Translations under genes and position numbers: made by a program
Notes under the pieces: generated by a model
The model's database searches: none
What the model was told of the DNA's origin: nothing
The model's input: the letters and a program-made list of their open reading frames with translations, nothing else
Assembly: GCF_026625865.1 (NCBI RefSeq)
Contig: NZ_CP113067.1
Coordinates: forward strand, 3,372,787 to 3,436,786
Length of the DNA stretch: 64,000 nucleotides
Source of the DNA: Microbacterium sp. SL75
Lineage (GTDB): Bacteria; Actinomycetota; Actinomycetes; Actinomycetales; Microbacteriaceae
Reading direction: 5' to 3'
Shown here: piece by piece, positions 37,771 through 48,615 of the stretch
Layout: each line of letters opens with the position of its first letter
How positions within the stretch are numbered: the stretch's first letter is position 1

Positions 37771-39222
37771 ATGATCCAACGACACGCCGCCCCCGGGCGG
37801 CGACGGATTCGGGCCCTGGCGGTGCTCGCCGCCGTCGCCGTGGGAACGGGCGGGCTCATCGCCACCTCGCCCCCGGCATCGGCGCCGGCGCAGGCCGCGA
37901 CCCGGACGATCGTCAGCCTTACTTTCGACGACGCCAACGCCGACCAGCTCAATGCTCTCCCCTCCCTACAGGCCAACGGCATGAAGGGGACGTTCTACGT
38001 CAACTCCGGCTTCATCGGCGCCGCGGGGCACATGACCCGAACCGATCTGACGAACCTGAAGAACGCGGGCCATGAGCTCGGCGGCCACACCGTCAACCAC
38101 CCCGACCTCGCGCAGGTGAGCATCGACGAGGCCACCCGGCAGATCTGCACCGACCGGAAGAACCTCACGTCGTGGGGGTTCGCGGTCCGCAGCTTCGCGT
38201 ACCCGTTCGCATCCGCTGACGCCGCGGTCGAGAAGGCGGTGGCCAACTGCGGATACAACAGCGCACGACTTCTCGGCGACATCCGCAGCCGCTTCGGGTG
38301 CCCCGAATGCGCCTACGCGGAGTCCACCCGACCCGCCGACAAGTACGCACTGAAAGCCCTCGATCAAGTCGACGCCACCTGGACGCTCGACGATCTCAAG
38401 GCCGGGGTCACCAACGCCGAGAAGAACGGCGGTGGTTGGGTGCCGTACACCTTCCACGACATCTGCGACGACGCCTGCAGCGACCTCGCGGTGACCACGT
38501 CGCTCTTCGGACAGTTCACCGCGTGGCTGAAGACCCGCCAGTCGGCCGGCACGGTGGTCAAGACCGTCGGCGAGGCCATCGGCGGCGCCACCAAGCCGGT
38601 GGTCGACGGCCCGTCGGTGCCCGCGGTGACAGGGTCCGCCAACGGCATCGTCAACCCGAGCATGGAGACCGGTGCCCCCGACTGCTGGATGAGGGGCGGA
38701 TACGGCGACAACTCACCGGCCTTCAGCACGGGGTCTCCCGCCCATACGGGCAACATCTCGAGCGCTATCGCGATGTCGAACTACGTCGACGGAGACGCCA
38801 AGTTGCTGCCGCAGTTCGACCTCGGGCAGTGCTCCCCCACCGTGACGCCCGGCACGTCGTACACGCTTCGCGAGTGGTACCAGTCGAGCGGAGTGACGCA
38901 GTTCGCCGTCTATCTCCGTTCGACGAGCGGCTCGTGGTCGTACTGGACCTCCAGCCCCTGGTTCGGCTCGGCGTCGGACTGGACGCAGGCCGATTGGACG
39001 ACCGCGGCCATCCCGGCCGGGTACAGCGGCATCAGCTTCGCGCTGACGATCTTCGGCAACGGCACCCTCCGAGCCGACGACCTGCAGCTCTACGACAGCG
39101 CCGGTGCCCCGCCCCTGGCTCCCGCCACCGTGACCGCTCCCTCGTTCGCCCCGATGACCGCGACACCCCCTCAGGGACCGGTGGAGAAGGTCCACCCCAC
39201 CGAAAGCGACATCAGCGAGTGA
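37771..39222 (+). CDS. Secreted polysaccharide deacetylase (NodB/CE4) with C-terminal carbohydrate-binding-like domain
   Basis: A 483-residue exported protein. The signal peptide has a basic start (GRRRIRALAV), a hydrophobic core and a probable AQA-A cleavage near residue 43. The NodB domain (about 45-270) has TFDD (51-54, Asp53/Asp54) and the zinc-binding HTVNH motif (His106, His110), with FAYPFAS further on. It should remove N-acetyl groups from a GlcNAc-containing polymer outside the cell. The C-terminal part (about 300-455) is rich in Ser/Thr/Trp and looks like a beta-sandwich carbohydrate-binding module. ATG 37771 is chosen for GAAAGGA 7 bases upstream and the signal peptide; ATG 37684, overlapping the previous stop, is a less likely start. 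Confidence 0.88.
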   Translation: MIQRHAAPGRRRIRALAVLAAVAVGTGGLIATSPPASAPAQAATRTIVSLTFDDANADQLNALPSLQANGMKGTFYVNSGFIGAAGHMTRTDLTNLKNAGHELGGHTVNHPDLAQVSIDEATRQICTDRKNLTSWGFAVRSFAYPFASADAAVEKAVANCGYNSARLLGDIRSRFGCPECAYAESTRPADKYALKALDQVDATWTLDDLKAGVTNAEKNGGGWVPYTFHDICDDACSDLAVTTSLFGQFTAWLKTRQSAGTVVKTVGEAIGGATKPVVDGPSVPAVTGSANGIVNPSMETGAPDCWMRGGYGDNSPAFSTGSPAHTGNISSAIAMSNYVDGDAKLLPQFDLGQCSPTVTPGTSYTLREWYQSSGVTQFAVYLRSTSGSWSYWTSSPWFGSASDWTQADWTTAAIPAGYSGISFALTIFGNGTLRADDLQLYDSAGAPPLAPATVTAPSFAPMTATPPQGPVEKVHPTESDISE

Positions 39223-39968
39223 CGCGAGCGTTGCGGCCGACGGCGGCGATCACCCTCGTGGTGGTTGCCGCCGTCGGCCTGTCGGCGTGCGCCCCGCACG
39301 CGGCTCCTCGCCCCGACACGGGGTATGCGTGGCACACCGACGTCGTCGCCACCACGTTCTGGGTCGGCGAGGTGTTCGATCCGAACACCTCCGACGGCAC
39401 TCAGCGCATCTCGACCTACGACTCCGACTGGCTGGGCTCGTACGGCGGCTGCGACGGGATCGTCGTCGGCGACGACTGCCGGACCGAGCCCCGCACCCCC
39501 GGATCGGGCTACTTCCCCACCGCGATGACACCCCGCGAGAACCCGTTCTACCTCGATCTTCCCTTCGACGACGTCAATGACGACACGGCCTTCGCCACGC
39601 GGGGAGAGGTCATCCCCTGGGCGAGCGAGCCCGCCTACGCGGCCGTCGTCGACGAGCGCTCCGCGAGCCTCATGAAGAACCGCTGGGTCGTCCTCCGCAA
39701 AGACGGACGCATCTGCTACGGCCAGATCGAAGACGCCGGCCCCGGCGAGTACCACGACGCCGCGTACGTCTTCGGCTCCGACGACCAGCGCCCCGCCAAC
39801 GCGCGCTACAACGGCGCCGGGCTCGACGTATCCCCGGCTCTCAACGGCTGCCTGGGCTTCAGCGACCTGAACGGCCAAGACGACCGCGTCGACTGGTCCT
39901 TCGTCGACGAGGAGAACGTCCCCTCCGGCCCCTGGACGACGATCGTGACGGACTCCCCCGTCCGCTGA
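39219..39968 (+). CDS. Unknown lipoprotein of the glycan island
   Basis: A 249-residue protein with a lipoprotein signal: hydrophobic VVVAAVGLSAC with the lipidated Cys at residue 24. The mature part starts TGYAWHTDVVATTFWVGEVFDP and has several conserved-looking Cys (CDG, CRTE, CYGQ, CLGF), aromatic and Asp residues, so it is probably an extracytoplasmic folded domain. No family is recognised. The GTG start lies in the deacetylase stop (GTGA overlap), strongly coupling the two. A surface role in holding, modifying or exporting the polymer is a guess from context. Confidence 0.8.
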   Translation: MTRALRPTAAITLVVVAAVGLSACAPHAAPRPDTGYAWHTDVVATTFWVGEVFDPNTSDGTQRISTYDSDWLGSYGGCDGIVVGDDCRTEPRTPGSGYFPTAMTPRENPFYLDLPFDDVNDDTAFATRGEVIPWASEPAYAAVVDERSASLMKNRWVVLRKDGRICYGQIEDAGPGEYHDAAYVFGSDDQRPANARYNGAGLDVSPALNGCLGFSDLNGQDDRVDWSFVDEENVPSGPWTTIVTDSPVR

Positions 39969-39988
39969 GCGGACCGCGCACATGCAGA

Positions 39989-40016
39989 AGGGCCGGATGC
40001 CATGGCATCCGGCCCT
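39989..40016. terminator. Bidirectional terminator between glycan island and rbpA
   Basis: Perfect 13-base arms AGGGCCGGATGCC and GGCATCCGGCCCT separated by 2 bases, between convergent stops at 39968 and 40039. The arms carry GGATGCC/GGCATCC. Confidence 0.85.
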
Positions 40017-40038
40017 CGTGCCGTGCGCGCTCGGGGAC

Positions 40039-40392
40039 TTACTGTCCGCGACGCTCGCGCAGCTGCTGCAGCGCGTCGTCGAGCAGCGAGGCGGCTTCTT
40101 CGTCGCTGCGGCGCTCCTTCACGTACGCGAGGTGCGTCTTGTAGGGCTCCGCCTTGGCCAGGGCCGGCGGGTTGGCCTTGTCGCGACCGGCGGGAAGACC
40201 GGAGTGCGGGGAGTCGATGGTCTCGGGGATCTCGTCGTCGGGAATACCCGCGGCGAAGTAGCGCACCGTCTCGTTGCCGAGCGCATCCCAATACGACACG
40301 GCGACGCGGTCGGCGTGGAAGCCGTGATCCTGTTCGCCCATGGGGCCCGCGCCGACACGCGAGCCGCGGATGGCATTGCCTCCAGTGGCCAT
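40039..40392 (-). CDS. rbpA: RNA polymerase-binding protein RbpA
   Basis: A 117-residue RbpA, the actinobacterial factor that binds RNA polymerase and group I sigma factors and stabilises the open complex. The N-terminus MATGGNAIRGSRVGAGPMGE is the conserved arm that follows the RNA-polymerase cleft, and the VSYWDALGNETVRYFA core and the Leu/Arg-rich C-terminal sigma-interaction helix (LLDDALQQLRERRG) follow. The start matches the family start. It lies downstream of secG with only a 2-base gap, so both are probably co-transcribed. Confidence 0.95.
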   Translation of the reverse strand: MATGGNAIRGSRVGAGPMGEQDHGFHADRVAVSYWDALGNETVRYFAAGIPDDEIPETIDSPHSGLPAGRDKANPPALAKAEPYKTHLAYVKERRSDEEAASLLDDALQQLRERRGQ

Positions 40393-40394
40393 GA

Positions 40395-40643
40395 TCAGAT
40401 CTCCGCGAACTTGGTCAGCAGACCGAGACCGACGATGGTGACGAACCACACCAGCGCGAGCACGATCGTGAAACGGTTGAGGTTGCGCTCGGCCAGGCCC
40501 GACGAACCGAGGGCGGAACTCATCCCGCCGCCGAACATGTCGGACAGACCGCCGCCGCGACCCTTGTGGAGCAGGATGAGCAGGGTCAACAGGAGGCTGG
40601 TGATACCCAGGAGCACCTGCAGGACGAACTCGAGAATCTGCAC
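40395..40643 (-). CDS. secG: Preprotein translocase subunit SecG
   Basis: An 82-residue protein with two transmembrane helices (about 5-25 and 57-78) separated by a Gly/Ser-rich cytoplasmic loop containing KGRGGGLSDMFGGGM, the SecG signature. It assists SecYE in protein export. The GTG start at 40643 is supported by GAAAGG 9 bases upstream. Confidence 0.93.
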   Translation of the reverse strand: MQILEFVLQVLLGITSLLLTLLILLHKGRGGGLSDMFGGGMSSALGSSGLAERNLNRFTIVLALVWFVTIVGLGLLTKFAEI

Positions 40644-40715
40644 AGTCGAAAGCCTTTCGTAGCGATCGGTTCGACCGCACAAGCGTCAAGTATACGGGGA
40701 CGCGTCCCAGACGCA

Positions 40716-40748
40716 CGGATGCCCGCGGCGTAACGCCGCGGGCATCCG
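40716..40748 (-). terminator. Terminator after tpiA
   Basis: A perfect 15-base stem (CGGATGCCCGCGGCG and its complement) with loop TAA, 8 bases after the tpiA stop on the minus strand. The arms carry GGATGCC/GGCATCC. Confidence 0.85.
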
Positions 40749-40755
40749 GTCAGCG

Positions 40756-41544
40756 TCAGACGCCGACGTGCTTCTGGAACCGGACGATGGCGGCGAACTC
40801 ATCGACGACGAGGCTCGCACCGCCCACCAGGGCGCCGTCCACGTCGGGCTCGCGCATGAAGCCGGCGATGTTGCCGGACTTCACCGAGCCGCCGTACAGC
40901 ACACGGGTGCGAGCGGCCGCATCGGCGCCGAGCTTGTCGGCCACGACCGCGCGGAGCTTGGCGCAGACCTCCTGGGCCTGGTCGGGCGTCGCCGCCTGAC
41001 CGGAGCCGATGGCCCACACCGGCTCGTACGCCACGACGATGTCGGCATCCGCCGCGACACCTTCGAGGGCGACCTCGAGCTGACCGACGGGAACGGCGCT
41101 CGCGCCGAACTTCTCGAGGTCCTCCGAGGTCTCACCGACGCAGATCACCGGAGCGAGGCCGTGGCGGAGGGCCGCCTGGGTCTTCGCTGCGACGACCTCG
41201 TCGGTCTCGTTGTGGAACTGACGACGCTCGGAGTGCCCGATGATCACGTACTTCGCGTCGAGCTTGGCCAGGAACTGGCCCGAGATCTCGCCCGTGTACG
41301 CACCGGAGTCGTGCGCGGACAGGTCCTGACCGCCGAGGGCGAAGTCGATCTTGTCGGCGTCGAGCAACGTCTGCACGGTGCGCAGGTCGGTGAACGGCGG
41401 GAAGACCGCGACCTCGACGCTTCCGGTCTCGTGCTTGGCCTCCTTCAGCGTCCAATGCAGCTTCTGGACGAACGCGACCGCCTGCAGGTGGTCGAGGTTC
41501 ATCTTCCAGTTGCCGGCGATGAGAGGGGTTCTGGTCACTGCCAT
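40756..41544 (-). CDS. tpiA: Triosephosphate isomerase
   Basis: A 262-residue TIM-barrel enzyme interconverting dihydroxyacetone phosphate and glyceraldehyde-3-phosphate. The catalytic residues are Lys14 (GNWKMN), His104 (IGHSERR) and Glu174 (AYEPVWAIG). The phosphate loop GGSVKSGN lies near the C-terminus. The ATG overlaps the end of pgk by 10 bases, so the gap-pgk-tpiA genes form one coupled operon closed by the hairpin at 40716. Confidence 0.97.
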   Translation of the reverse strand: MAVTRTPLIAGNWKMNLDHLQAVAFVQKLHWTLKEAKHETGSVEVAVFPPFTDLRTVQTLLDADKIDFALGGQDLSAHDSGAYTGEISGQFLAKLDAKYVIIGHSERRQFHNETDEVVAAKTQAALRHGLAPVICVGETSEDLEKFGASAVPVGQLEVALEGVAADADIVVAYEPVWAIGSGQAATPDQAQEVCAKLRAVVADKLGADAAARTRVLYGGSVKSGNIAGFMREPDVDGALVGGASLVVDEFAAIVRFQKHVGV

Positions 41545-42749
41545 CCGAGGACCTCCAGTCCGGGGAGCTTCTTGCCTTCGAGGAATTCCAGGCTCGCGCC
41601 GCCACCGGTGGAGATGTGGCCGAAGGCGTCGTCCGTGAAACCGAGCTGACGCACGGCCGCGGCGGAGTCGCCGCCGCCGACGACGCTGAGGCCGTCGACC
41701 TCGGTGAGCGCCTGGGCGACGGTCTTCGTTCCGGCTTCGAACGCCTTCATCTCGAACACGCCCATCGGGCCGTTCCAGAAGACGGTGCGCGAGCCGCGGA
41801 TGGCGTCGGCGAAGATCTCCGCCGTGCGGGGTCCGATGTCGAGACCGAGCCCCGAGGCACCGAAAGCGGTGTTCTCGAGGGAGTCGGCGTCGGCGACCAC
41901 GTGTTCGGCATCCGCCGAGAAGGACGCGGCGACGACCGCGTCGACGGGGAGCACGATCTCGACGCCGCGCTCCTTCGCCGTGGCGAGGTAGCCCTTGACG
42001 GTGTCGATCTGGTCCTTCTCGAGCAGGCTCGAGCCGACCTTGTGGCCCTCGGCGACGAGGAAAGTGAACATCATGCCGCCGCCGACGAGGAGCTTGTCCA
42101 CGCGAGGGAGCAGGTGCTCGATCACGCCGAGCTTGTCGCTGACCTTCGAGCCGCCGAGCACGACCGTGTAGGGACGCTCCGGGTTCTCAGTGAGACGGTC
42201 GAGGACCTCGAGCTCTTTCTGGATCAGAAGGCCCGCGGCGGAGGGCACCAGCTGGGCGAGGTCGTAGACGCTCGCCTGCTTGCGATGCACGACACCGAAA
42301 CCGTCCGACACGAGAGCGTCGCCGAGACGGGCGAGCTCCCGCGCGAAGGCCTGGCGCTCGGCCTCGTCCTTGGAGGTCTCGCCGGCGTTGAAGCGGAGGT
42401 TCTCGATGACGGCGACCTCGCCGTTCTCCAGCGAGGAGACGGCATCCTGAGCAGATTCCCCCACCGTGTCGCGCGCGAACGCGACCGGCTGACCGAGCAG
42501 CTCGGACAGACGCTGCGCGACGGGCTCGAGAGAGAACTTCGGATCGGGTGCCCCGTCGGGGCGGCCGAGGTGCGAGCACACGACCACACGCGCGCCGGCG
42601 TTGATCAGTGCGTTGAGGGTCGGCAGCGACGCGCGCACGCGGCCATCGTCCGTGATGATCCCGTCCTTGAGAGGAACGTTGAGATCACAACGGACGATGA
42701 CGCGCGTGCCGGCCAGCGACCCCAGCGAATCGAGGGTGCGCAGAGCCAT
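41535..42749 (-). CDS. pgk: Phosphoglycerate kinase
   Basis: A 404-residue glycolytic kinase that makes ATP from 1,3-bisphosphoglycerate. Conserved parts include RVIVRCDLNVPLKDG, the SHLGRPDG substrate segment, VVLGGSKVSDKLGVIEHL, and GPMGVFEMKAFEAGT plus VGGGDSAAAV of the nucleotide domain. It starts 6 bases after gap and overlaps tpiA. Confidence 0.97.
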   Translation of the reverse strand: MALRTLDSLGSLAGTRVIVRCDLNVPLKDGIITDDGRVRASLPTLNALINAGARVVVCSHLGRPDGAPDPKFSLEPVAQRLSELLGQPVAFARDTVGESAQDAVSSLENGEVAVIENLRFNAGETSKDEAERQAFARELARLGDALVSDGFGVVHRKQASVYDLAQLVPSAAGLLIQKELEVLDRLTENPERPYTVVLGGSKVSDKLGVIEHLLPRVDKLLVGGGMMFTFLVAEGHKVGSSLLEKDQIDTVKGYLATAKERGVEIVLPVDAVVAASFSADAEHVVADADSLENTAFGASGLGLDIGPRTAEIFADAIRGSRTVFWNGPMGVFEMKAFEAGTKTVAQALTEVDGLSVVGGGDSAAAVRQLGFTDDAFGHISTGGGASLEFLEGKKLPGLEVLGWQ

Positions 42750-42755
42750 GAAGGG

Positions 42756-43781
<1,026 letters not shown>

Positions 43782-43830
43782 TCAGTTGTGCGCGAGAAGC
43801 GCGTGATTGCGATGTTCGCTGGCGGACAAC

Positions 43831-43862
43831 GGCGTCCCGGTGGGGTGTCCCACCGGGACGCC
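43831..43862 (-). terminator. Terminator after the superoxide dismutase gene
   Basis: Perfect 14-base arms GGCGTCCCGGTGGG and CCCACCGGGACGCC with loop GTGT, 7 bases beyond the sod stop on the minus strand. Confidence 0.85.
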
Positions 43863-43869
43863 GCACCGT

Positions 43870-44496
43870 TTACGACAGTACCAGCAGACCCGAGGTCTTC
43901 TCCCGGGCGGCCGCGAAGCGCTTCTGAGCGTCGTCCCAGTTGGCGATGTTCCAGAAGGCCTTCACGTAGTCCGCGCGGACGTTCTTGTAGTCGAGGTAGT
44001 AGGCGTGCTCCCAGACGTCGAGCAGGAGGATCGGAACGGTCCCCGCCACGATCTGGCCCTGCTGGTCGAAGAACTGCTGGATGACGAGGTTCTCACCGAT
44101 CGAGTCCCAGAACAGACCCGCCCAGCCCGAGCCCTGCACACCGAGGGCCGCAGCGGTGAACTGCGCGCGGAACGCGTCGAACGAACCGAACTGGTCGTCG
44201 ATCGCGGACTCGAGGTCGCCGGTGGGCTTGTCGCCCCCGTTGGGCGAGAGGTTGGTCCAGAAGATCGAGTGGTTCGTGTGACCGCCGAGGTTGAAGGCGA
44301 GGTCCTTCTGCAGGCGGTTGATGTTGGCGAAATCGCCCTTCTCGCGCGCTTCGGCGAGGAGGTCGAGAGTGGTGTTGGCGCCGTTGACGTAGGTCTGGTG
44401 GTGCTTGCTGTGGTGCAGCTCCATGATGGTCGCACTGATGTGCGGCTCCAGCGCCGAGTAGTCGTAGGGCAGTTCGGGCAGCGTGTACTTCGCCAT
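43870..44496 (-). CDS. sodA: Superoxide dismutase (Mn/Fe family)
   Basis: A 208-residue Fe/Mn superoxide dismutase. The metal ligands are His28 (MELHHSKHH), His76 ([10 protein letters not shown]), Asp160 and His164 ([13 protein letters not shown]). The GGDKPTGDL loop and FGSFDAF match the Mn-type actinobacterial enzymes, but Mn, Fe or cambialistic use cannot be settled from sequence alone. The ATG at 44496 begins the domain; a long frame upstream has no homology. GGAAG lies about 9 bases before the start. It is flanked by its own terminator, so it is probably monocistronic. Confidence 0.95.
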   Translation of the reverse strand: MAKYTLPELPYDYSALEPHISATIMELHHSKHHQTYVNGANTTLDLLAEAREKGDFANINRLQKDLAFNLGGHTNHSIFWTNLSPNGGDKPTGDLESAIDDQFGSFDAFRAQFTAAALGVQGSGWAGLFWDSIGENLVIQQFFDQQGQIVAGTVPILLLDVWEHAYYLDYKNVRADYVKAFWNIANWDDAQKRFAAAREKTSGLLVLS

Positions 44497-44739
44497 GATC
44501 TCAACTTCCGAATCGGGCGCCGCCGAGACCTCTTCGCCGAAACGACGTGCCGAGGAACCGAGCAGCGAGGGTGACGATTTCATCCTACTGAGGGGTAACC
44601 ACGGCGCACCGGGGTTGCTTCCCCGAATGACGGAAGATAGGCGCCCGGGCGCGTCGGACGACGCTGTTCGGGATGCCGGCGACCCGCGCATCGCGGCCGA
44701 CGCGAAGGAACCGGTCGCCTGCGACAGCGCTCTGCGGGC

Positions 44740-45717
44740 TCAGCCCTCGGCGCCGACCGGCACAGCGGCTTCGGTGCCGGGAATGCCCTCGACCTCGGCC
44801 TTCTTGTCAGCCATCGCGAGAAGGCGGCGGATGCGGCCGGCGACGGCGTCCTTGGTGAGGGGCGGATCGGCGTGGTGGCCGAGCTCGTCGAGGCTCGCGT
44901 CCCGGTGGGCGAGACGCAGCTCACCCGCCTGCTGCAGATGAGCCGGCACCTCGTCGCCGAGGATCTCGAGCGCGCGCTCCACACGGGCGCACGCGGCGAC
45001 GGCAGCCTGCGCCGAGCGGCGGAGATTGGCGTCGTCGAAGTTCACGAGGCGGTTGACGCCCGCGCGCACCTCGCGGCGCTGACGCATCTGATCCCACTCC
45101 CCTGCGGTGCGACGAGCGCCCATCTCGTAGAGGGCTCCGCGGATCGCTTCGCCGTCGCGCACGACGACGCGCGGGACACCTCGAACCTCGCGGGCCTTGG
45201 CGGGGATGCCGATGCGGTGGCCCGCGCCCACGAGGGCCATGGCCGCCTCGGACGAGGGGCACGAGATCTCGAGGGCCGCTGATCGGCCCGGGTCGCTGAG
45301 GGAACCCGCCGCGAGGAAGGCCCCGCGCCAGATGGCGCTGAGATCGGGTCGCGAGCCGGTGGTGAGCTTGTTCGGCAGCCCGCGCACCGGGCGACGACGC
45401 TGGTCGAGGAGACCGGTCTGACGGGCCAGGGTCTCACCGGCCTCGATCACACGCACGGCGTAGAGGCCGCCCGCGCGTCCTCCCGAGCCCTGCACGTGGT
45501 GCAGCTCGGGGCGCACGCCGTAGAGCTCCATGAGGTCGCGGGCCACGCGACGCGCGAGGATGTCGGAGTCGAGCTCGGCCTCCACCGCGACGCGGTTGGC
45601 GATGGAGTGCAAGCCACCGGAGAAGCGCAGGAGGGCCGTCAGCTCGGCGACGCGCGCGGTCGGGCGCGGGTCGCGAACGGTGATGAGTTCGGCCTTCACG
45701 TCGGCGGTCAGCGGCAC
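44740..45717 (-). CDS. whiA: DNA-binding protein WhiA
   Basis: A 325-residue WhiA, the conserved Gram-positive regulator that couples cell division and, in Streptomyces, sporulation. The N-terminal LAGLIDADG-derived fold begins [14 protein letters not shown] and includes [27 protein letters not shown]. The C-terminal helix-turn-helix is in [34 protein letters not shown]. It is the last gene of uvrA-uvrC-rapZ-whiA, 39 bases after rapZ. Confidence 0.96.
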   Translation of the reverse strand: MPLTADVKAELITVRDPRPTARVAELTALLRFSGGLHSIANRVAVEAELDSDILARRVARDLMELYGVRPELHHVQGSGGRAGGLYAVRVIEAGETLARQTGLLDQRRRPVRGLPNKLTTGSRPDLSAIWRGAFLAAGSLSDPGRSAALEISCPSSEAAMALVGAGHRIGIPAKAREVRGVPRVVVRDGEAIRGALYEMGARRTAGEWDQMRQRREVRAGVNRLVNFDDANLRRSAQAAVAACARVERALEILGDEVPAHLQQAGELRLAHRDASLDELGHHADPPLTKDAVAGRIRRLLAMADKKAEVEGIPGTEAAVPVGAEG

Positions 45718-45756
45718 GGTTCTCCTCGGGTGGGGCGGCGGGGACGACGGTACAGC

Positions 45757-46638
45757 CTACTCGCGACCGAGGTCGCGGTGAGCCACGCGGACGGCCACCC
45801 CGGGCACATCGGACAGACGTGCAGCCAACTCACGGGCCATCACCACCGAACGGTGTTTACCGCCCGTGCAGCCCACCGCCACGACGGAATGCCGCTTGTT
45901 CTCGCGCTGATACCCCTCCATAACGGGGCGCAGCGCCGCCGCGTAGGCGTCGAGGAACTCCGATGCGCCCTCTTGAGCCAGCACGTATTCCCTCACGCGG
46001 GGGTCTTCGCCGGTGAGGGCTCTCAGGTCGTCGTTCCAGAACGGATTCGGCAGGAACCGCATGTCGGCCACGAGATCGACGTCGGGCGGCAGACCGTACT
46101 TGAAGCCGAAGCTCATGAGCGTGACGGTGTGCCGCGCTGCTCCCTCGTCGCCGAAGAGCGACACCGTCCGCAGGGACAGTTGGTGCACGTTCAACGCCGA
46201 GGTGTCGATCACGACGTCGGCCGCCTCGCGCACGGGGGCCAGTCGCTCGCGCTCGCGATGGATCCCATCGAGGATCGTGCCGTCATGCTGCAGAGGGTGC
46301 GGTCGGCGCACGGCTTCGAACCGCCTCACGAGCGCCGCGTCACTGGCATCCAGGAACACCACCCGCACCTGACGGTTCGCCTGCAGGGTCCGCATCGCCT
46401 CGGGCAGGTCGCCGAAGAGCGACCGGCCGCGCACATCCACCACCACTGCCACCCGCGGAACGGCTCCGCCGGCGAGCTCGGTGAGCTCGAGCAAAGGGCG
46501 CAGCATGCGCGGCGGGAGGTTGTCGACCACGTACCAGTCGAGGTCTTCGAGGGCGTTGGCGACCGTGGATCGCCCGGCACCCGACATGCCGGTGACGATC
46601 AGCACCTCTCCTGGCTCGTCGTTGCGTGCCGGTTCCAT
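45757..46638 (-). CDS. rapZ: RNase adapter protein RapZ (YvcJ family, nucleotide-binding)
   Basis: A 293-residue RapZ/YvcJ ATP/GTP-binding protein. The N-terminal Walker A is GMSGAGRST (17-25). Family blocks are [44 protein letters not shown] and, near the C-terminus, [20 protein letters not shown]. In E. coli RapZ guides RNase to the GlmZ RNA and so controls glmS; in Gram-positives its role is less clear. It sits between uvrC and whiA as in most Actinobacteria. The ATG at 46638 begins the homologous region. Confidence 0.95.
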   Translation of the reverse strand: MEPARNDEPGEVLIVTGMSGAGRSTVANALEDLDWYVVDNLPPRMLRPLLELTELAGGAVPRVAVVVDVRGRSLFGDLPEAMRTLQANRQVRVVFLDASDAALVRRFEAVRRPHPLQHDGTILDGIHRERERLAPVREAADVVIDTSALNVHQLSLRTVSLFGDEGAARHTVTLMSFGFKYGLPPDVDLVADMRFLPNPFWNDDLRALTGEDPRVREYVLAQEGASEFLDAYAAALRPVMEGYQRENKRHSVVAVGCTGGKHRSVVMARELAARLSDVPGVAVRVAHRDLGRE

Positions 46639-46669
46639 GGGCGATCGCCTCCCGTCGTGTGGTCCCAGC

Positions 46670-48613
46670 CTACCCAGCAAGATGCGCGTGGATGGCCGCG
46701 GCCAGGGTCGGGCCGATGCCCGGCAGCGCCGTGATCTCCTCCGCGGTGGCGTTCTTGAGCGCCGAGACCGAACCGAAGTGCCGCAGAAGCGCCTTGATGC
46801 GGGTGTCGCCGAGACCCGGCACCTCCGCGAGCACGCTCGTGATGTCTCGTTTCCGGCGCTTGCGCTGATGCACGATCGCGAACCGGTGGGCCTCGTCGCG
46901 CAGGCGCTGCAGCAGGTACAACGCCTCCGAGGTGCGAGGCAGGATGACCGGGTACTCCTCCCCCGGCAGCCAGACCTCCTCCAGACGCTTGGCGATGCCG
47001 CACAACGCGATCTCCTCGTGCCCCGCATCGGCGAGGGCACGCGCTGCGGCGGCGACCTGCGGCTGACCGCCGTCGACCACGAGCAGCTGGGGCCGGTAGG
47101 CGAAACGCGGACGCTTTCGCGCGGTCACGACCTCGCCGTCGGCCGTGGCCTCTTCGGAGTCAGGGGCGGCCACGATCGCGCCGTCGATCGTTTCGGGTTC
47201 GATCTCGTCGGGGCGGTCGAGGTACGCGAGGCGCCGGCTGAGCACCTGGTACATCGAGTCGGTGTCGTCCGTCGTCTCGGCGACGCCGAAGGAGCGGTAC
47301 TGGTCCTTGCGTGGGAGACCGTCTTCGAAGACGACCATGGATGCCACGACGTTGGTGCCCGAGAGGTGGGAGATGTCGAAGCATTCGATGCGCAGCGGAG
47401 CCTCGGTCAGGCCGAGCGCTTCCTGGATATCGGTGAGAGCCTGCGACCGGGCGACGTAATCGCTGGTGCGGCGGGTCTTGTGGAGCATCAGCGCCTGTTG
47501 CGCGTTCAGGGTCGCCGTCTTGAGCAGATCGGCCTTGCGACCGCGTTGGGCGATCTGCAGGGTCACCGGTCGGCCGCGTCGCTCGCGCAGCCAGTCCTCG
47601 AGCTGCTCGGCGTCGTCGGGGAGCTCGGGAACGAGCACCTGGCGCGGGATGTCGCCGGCGTCGGCGTCTCCGTACGTTCGCTGGAGCACCTGGTCGACGA
47701 GATCGGCTCCGGAGATGTCGATCTCCTTCTCGATGGTCGTCGCGCGCACGCCGCGCACGCGTCCGCCGCGGACGACGAAGTGCTGCACGGTCGCGGCGAG
47801 TTCGTCTTCCGCGATGCCGAAGAGATCGGCATCCGTATCCGATGCGAGGACGAGCGCGCTCTTTCCGAGCACCGCGTCGATGGCCTGGAGGCGATCGCGG
47901 TAGTGCGCGGCGGATTCGTAGTCCATCGCGGCCGAGGCCTCTTTCATGCGGGCGGTGAGCTCGCGCGTGAAACGCTGATCGCCGCCGGACATGAACGCGA
48001 TGAAGTCGTCGACGACGGCGCGGTGCTCTTCGATCGTCACCTTCATCGAGCACGGGCCGCCGCAACGACCGATCTGCCCCGGGAAACAGGGGCGACCGGA
48101 TGCCATGGCTTTCTTGTACGAGGAGTCGCTGCACGTGCGGATCGGGAAGACCTTGATCATCAGGTCGATCGTGTCGTGCACGGCCCACACCTTCGGATAC
48201 GGACCGAAGTACTTCGCCCCGCGGATCTTGTGGTTGCGCGTGACGATGACGCGCGGGGCCTCGTCGGCGAGGGTGATCGCCATGAACGGGTAGGACTTGT
48301 CGTCGCGATAGCGGACGTTGAAGGGCGGATCGAACTCCTTGATCCACATGAACTCCAGCTGCAAGGAGTCGATATCGCTCGGGACCACCGTCCACTCGAC
48401 GCTCGCCGCCGTGGTCACCATGCGACGCGTGCGCTCGTGGAGCGAATGCAAGGGAGCGAAGTAGTTCGATAGTCGCGCGCGCAGGTTTTTCGCCTTGCCG
48501 ACGTACAGCACGCGCCCCTCGGCATCCCGGAACCGGTAGACCCCCGGGTTGGTGGGGATCTCACCGGCTTTCGGGCGGTACGACAGGTGCGAGACCCGTT
48601 CTCTCGGGGCCAC
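46670..48613 (-). CDS. uvrC: Excinuclease ABC subunit C
   Basis: A 647-residue UvrC that makes both incisions in nucleotide excision repair. The N-terminal GIY-YIG nuclease reads [29 protein letters not shown] domain ([25 protein letters not shown]) binds UvrB. The C-terminal RNase H-like nuclease and tandem helix-hairpin-helix ([22 protein letters not shown] and [12 protein letters not shown]) follow. It starts 2 bases after the uvrA stop, so it depends on the uvrA promoter. Confidence 0.97.
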   Translation of the reverse strand: MAPRERVSHLSYRPKAGEIPTNPGVYRFRDAEGRVLYVGKAKNLRARLSNYFAPLHSLHERTRRMVTTAASVEWTVVPSDIDSLQLEFMWIKEFDPPFNVRYRDDKSYPFMAITLADEAPRVIVTRNHKIRGAKYFGPYPKVWAVHDTIDLMIKVFPIRTCSDSSYKKAMASGRPCFPGQIGRCGGPCSMKVTIEEHRAVVDDFIAFMSGGDQRFTRELTARMKEASAAMDYESAAHYRDRLQAIDAVLGKSALVLASDTDADLFGIAEDELAATVQHFVVRGGRVRGVRATTIEKEIDISGADLVDQVLQRTYGDADAGDIPRQVLVPELPDDAEQLEDWLRERRGRPVTLQIAQRGRKADLLKTATLNAQQALMLHKTRRTSDYVARSQALTDIQEALGLTEAPLRIECFDISHLSGTNVVASMVVFEDGLPRKDQYRSFGVAETTDDTDSMYQVLSRRLAYLDRPDEIEPETIDGAIVAAPDSEEATADGEVVTARKRPRFAYRPQLLVVDGGQPQVAAAARALADAGHEEIALCGIAKRLEEVWLPGEEYPVILPRTSEALYLLQRLRDEAHRFAIVHQRKRRKRDITSVLAEVPGLGDTRIKALLRHFGSVSALKNATAEEITALPGIGPTLAAAIHAHLAG

Positions 48614-48615
48614 GC

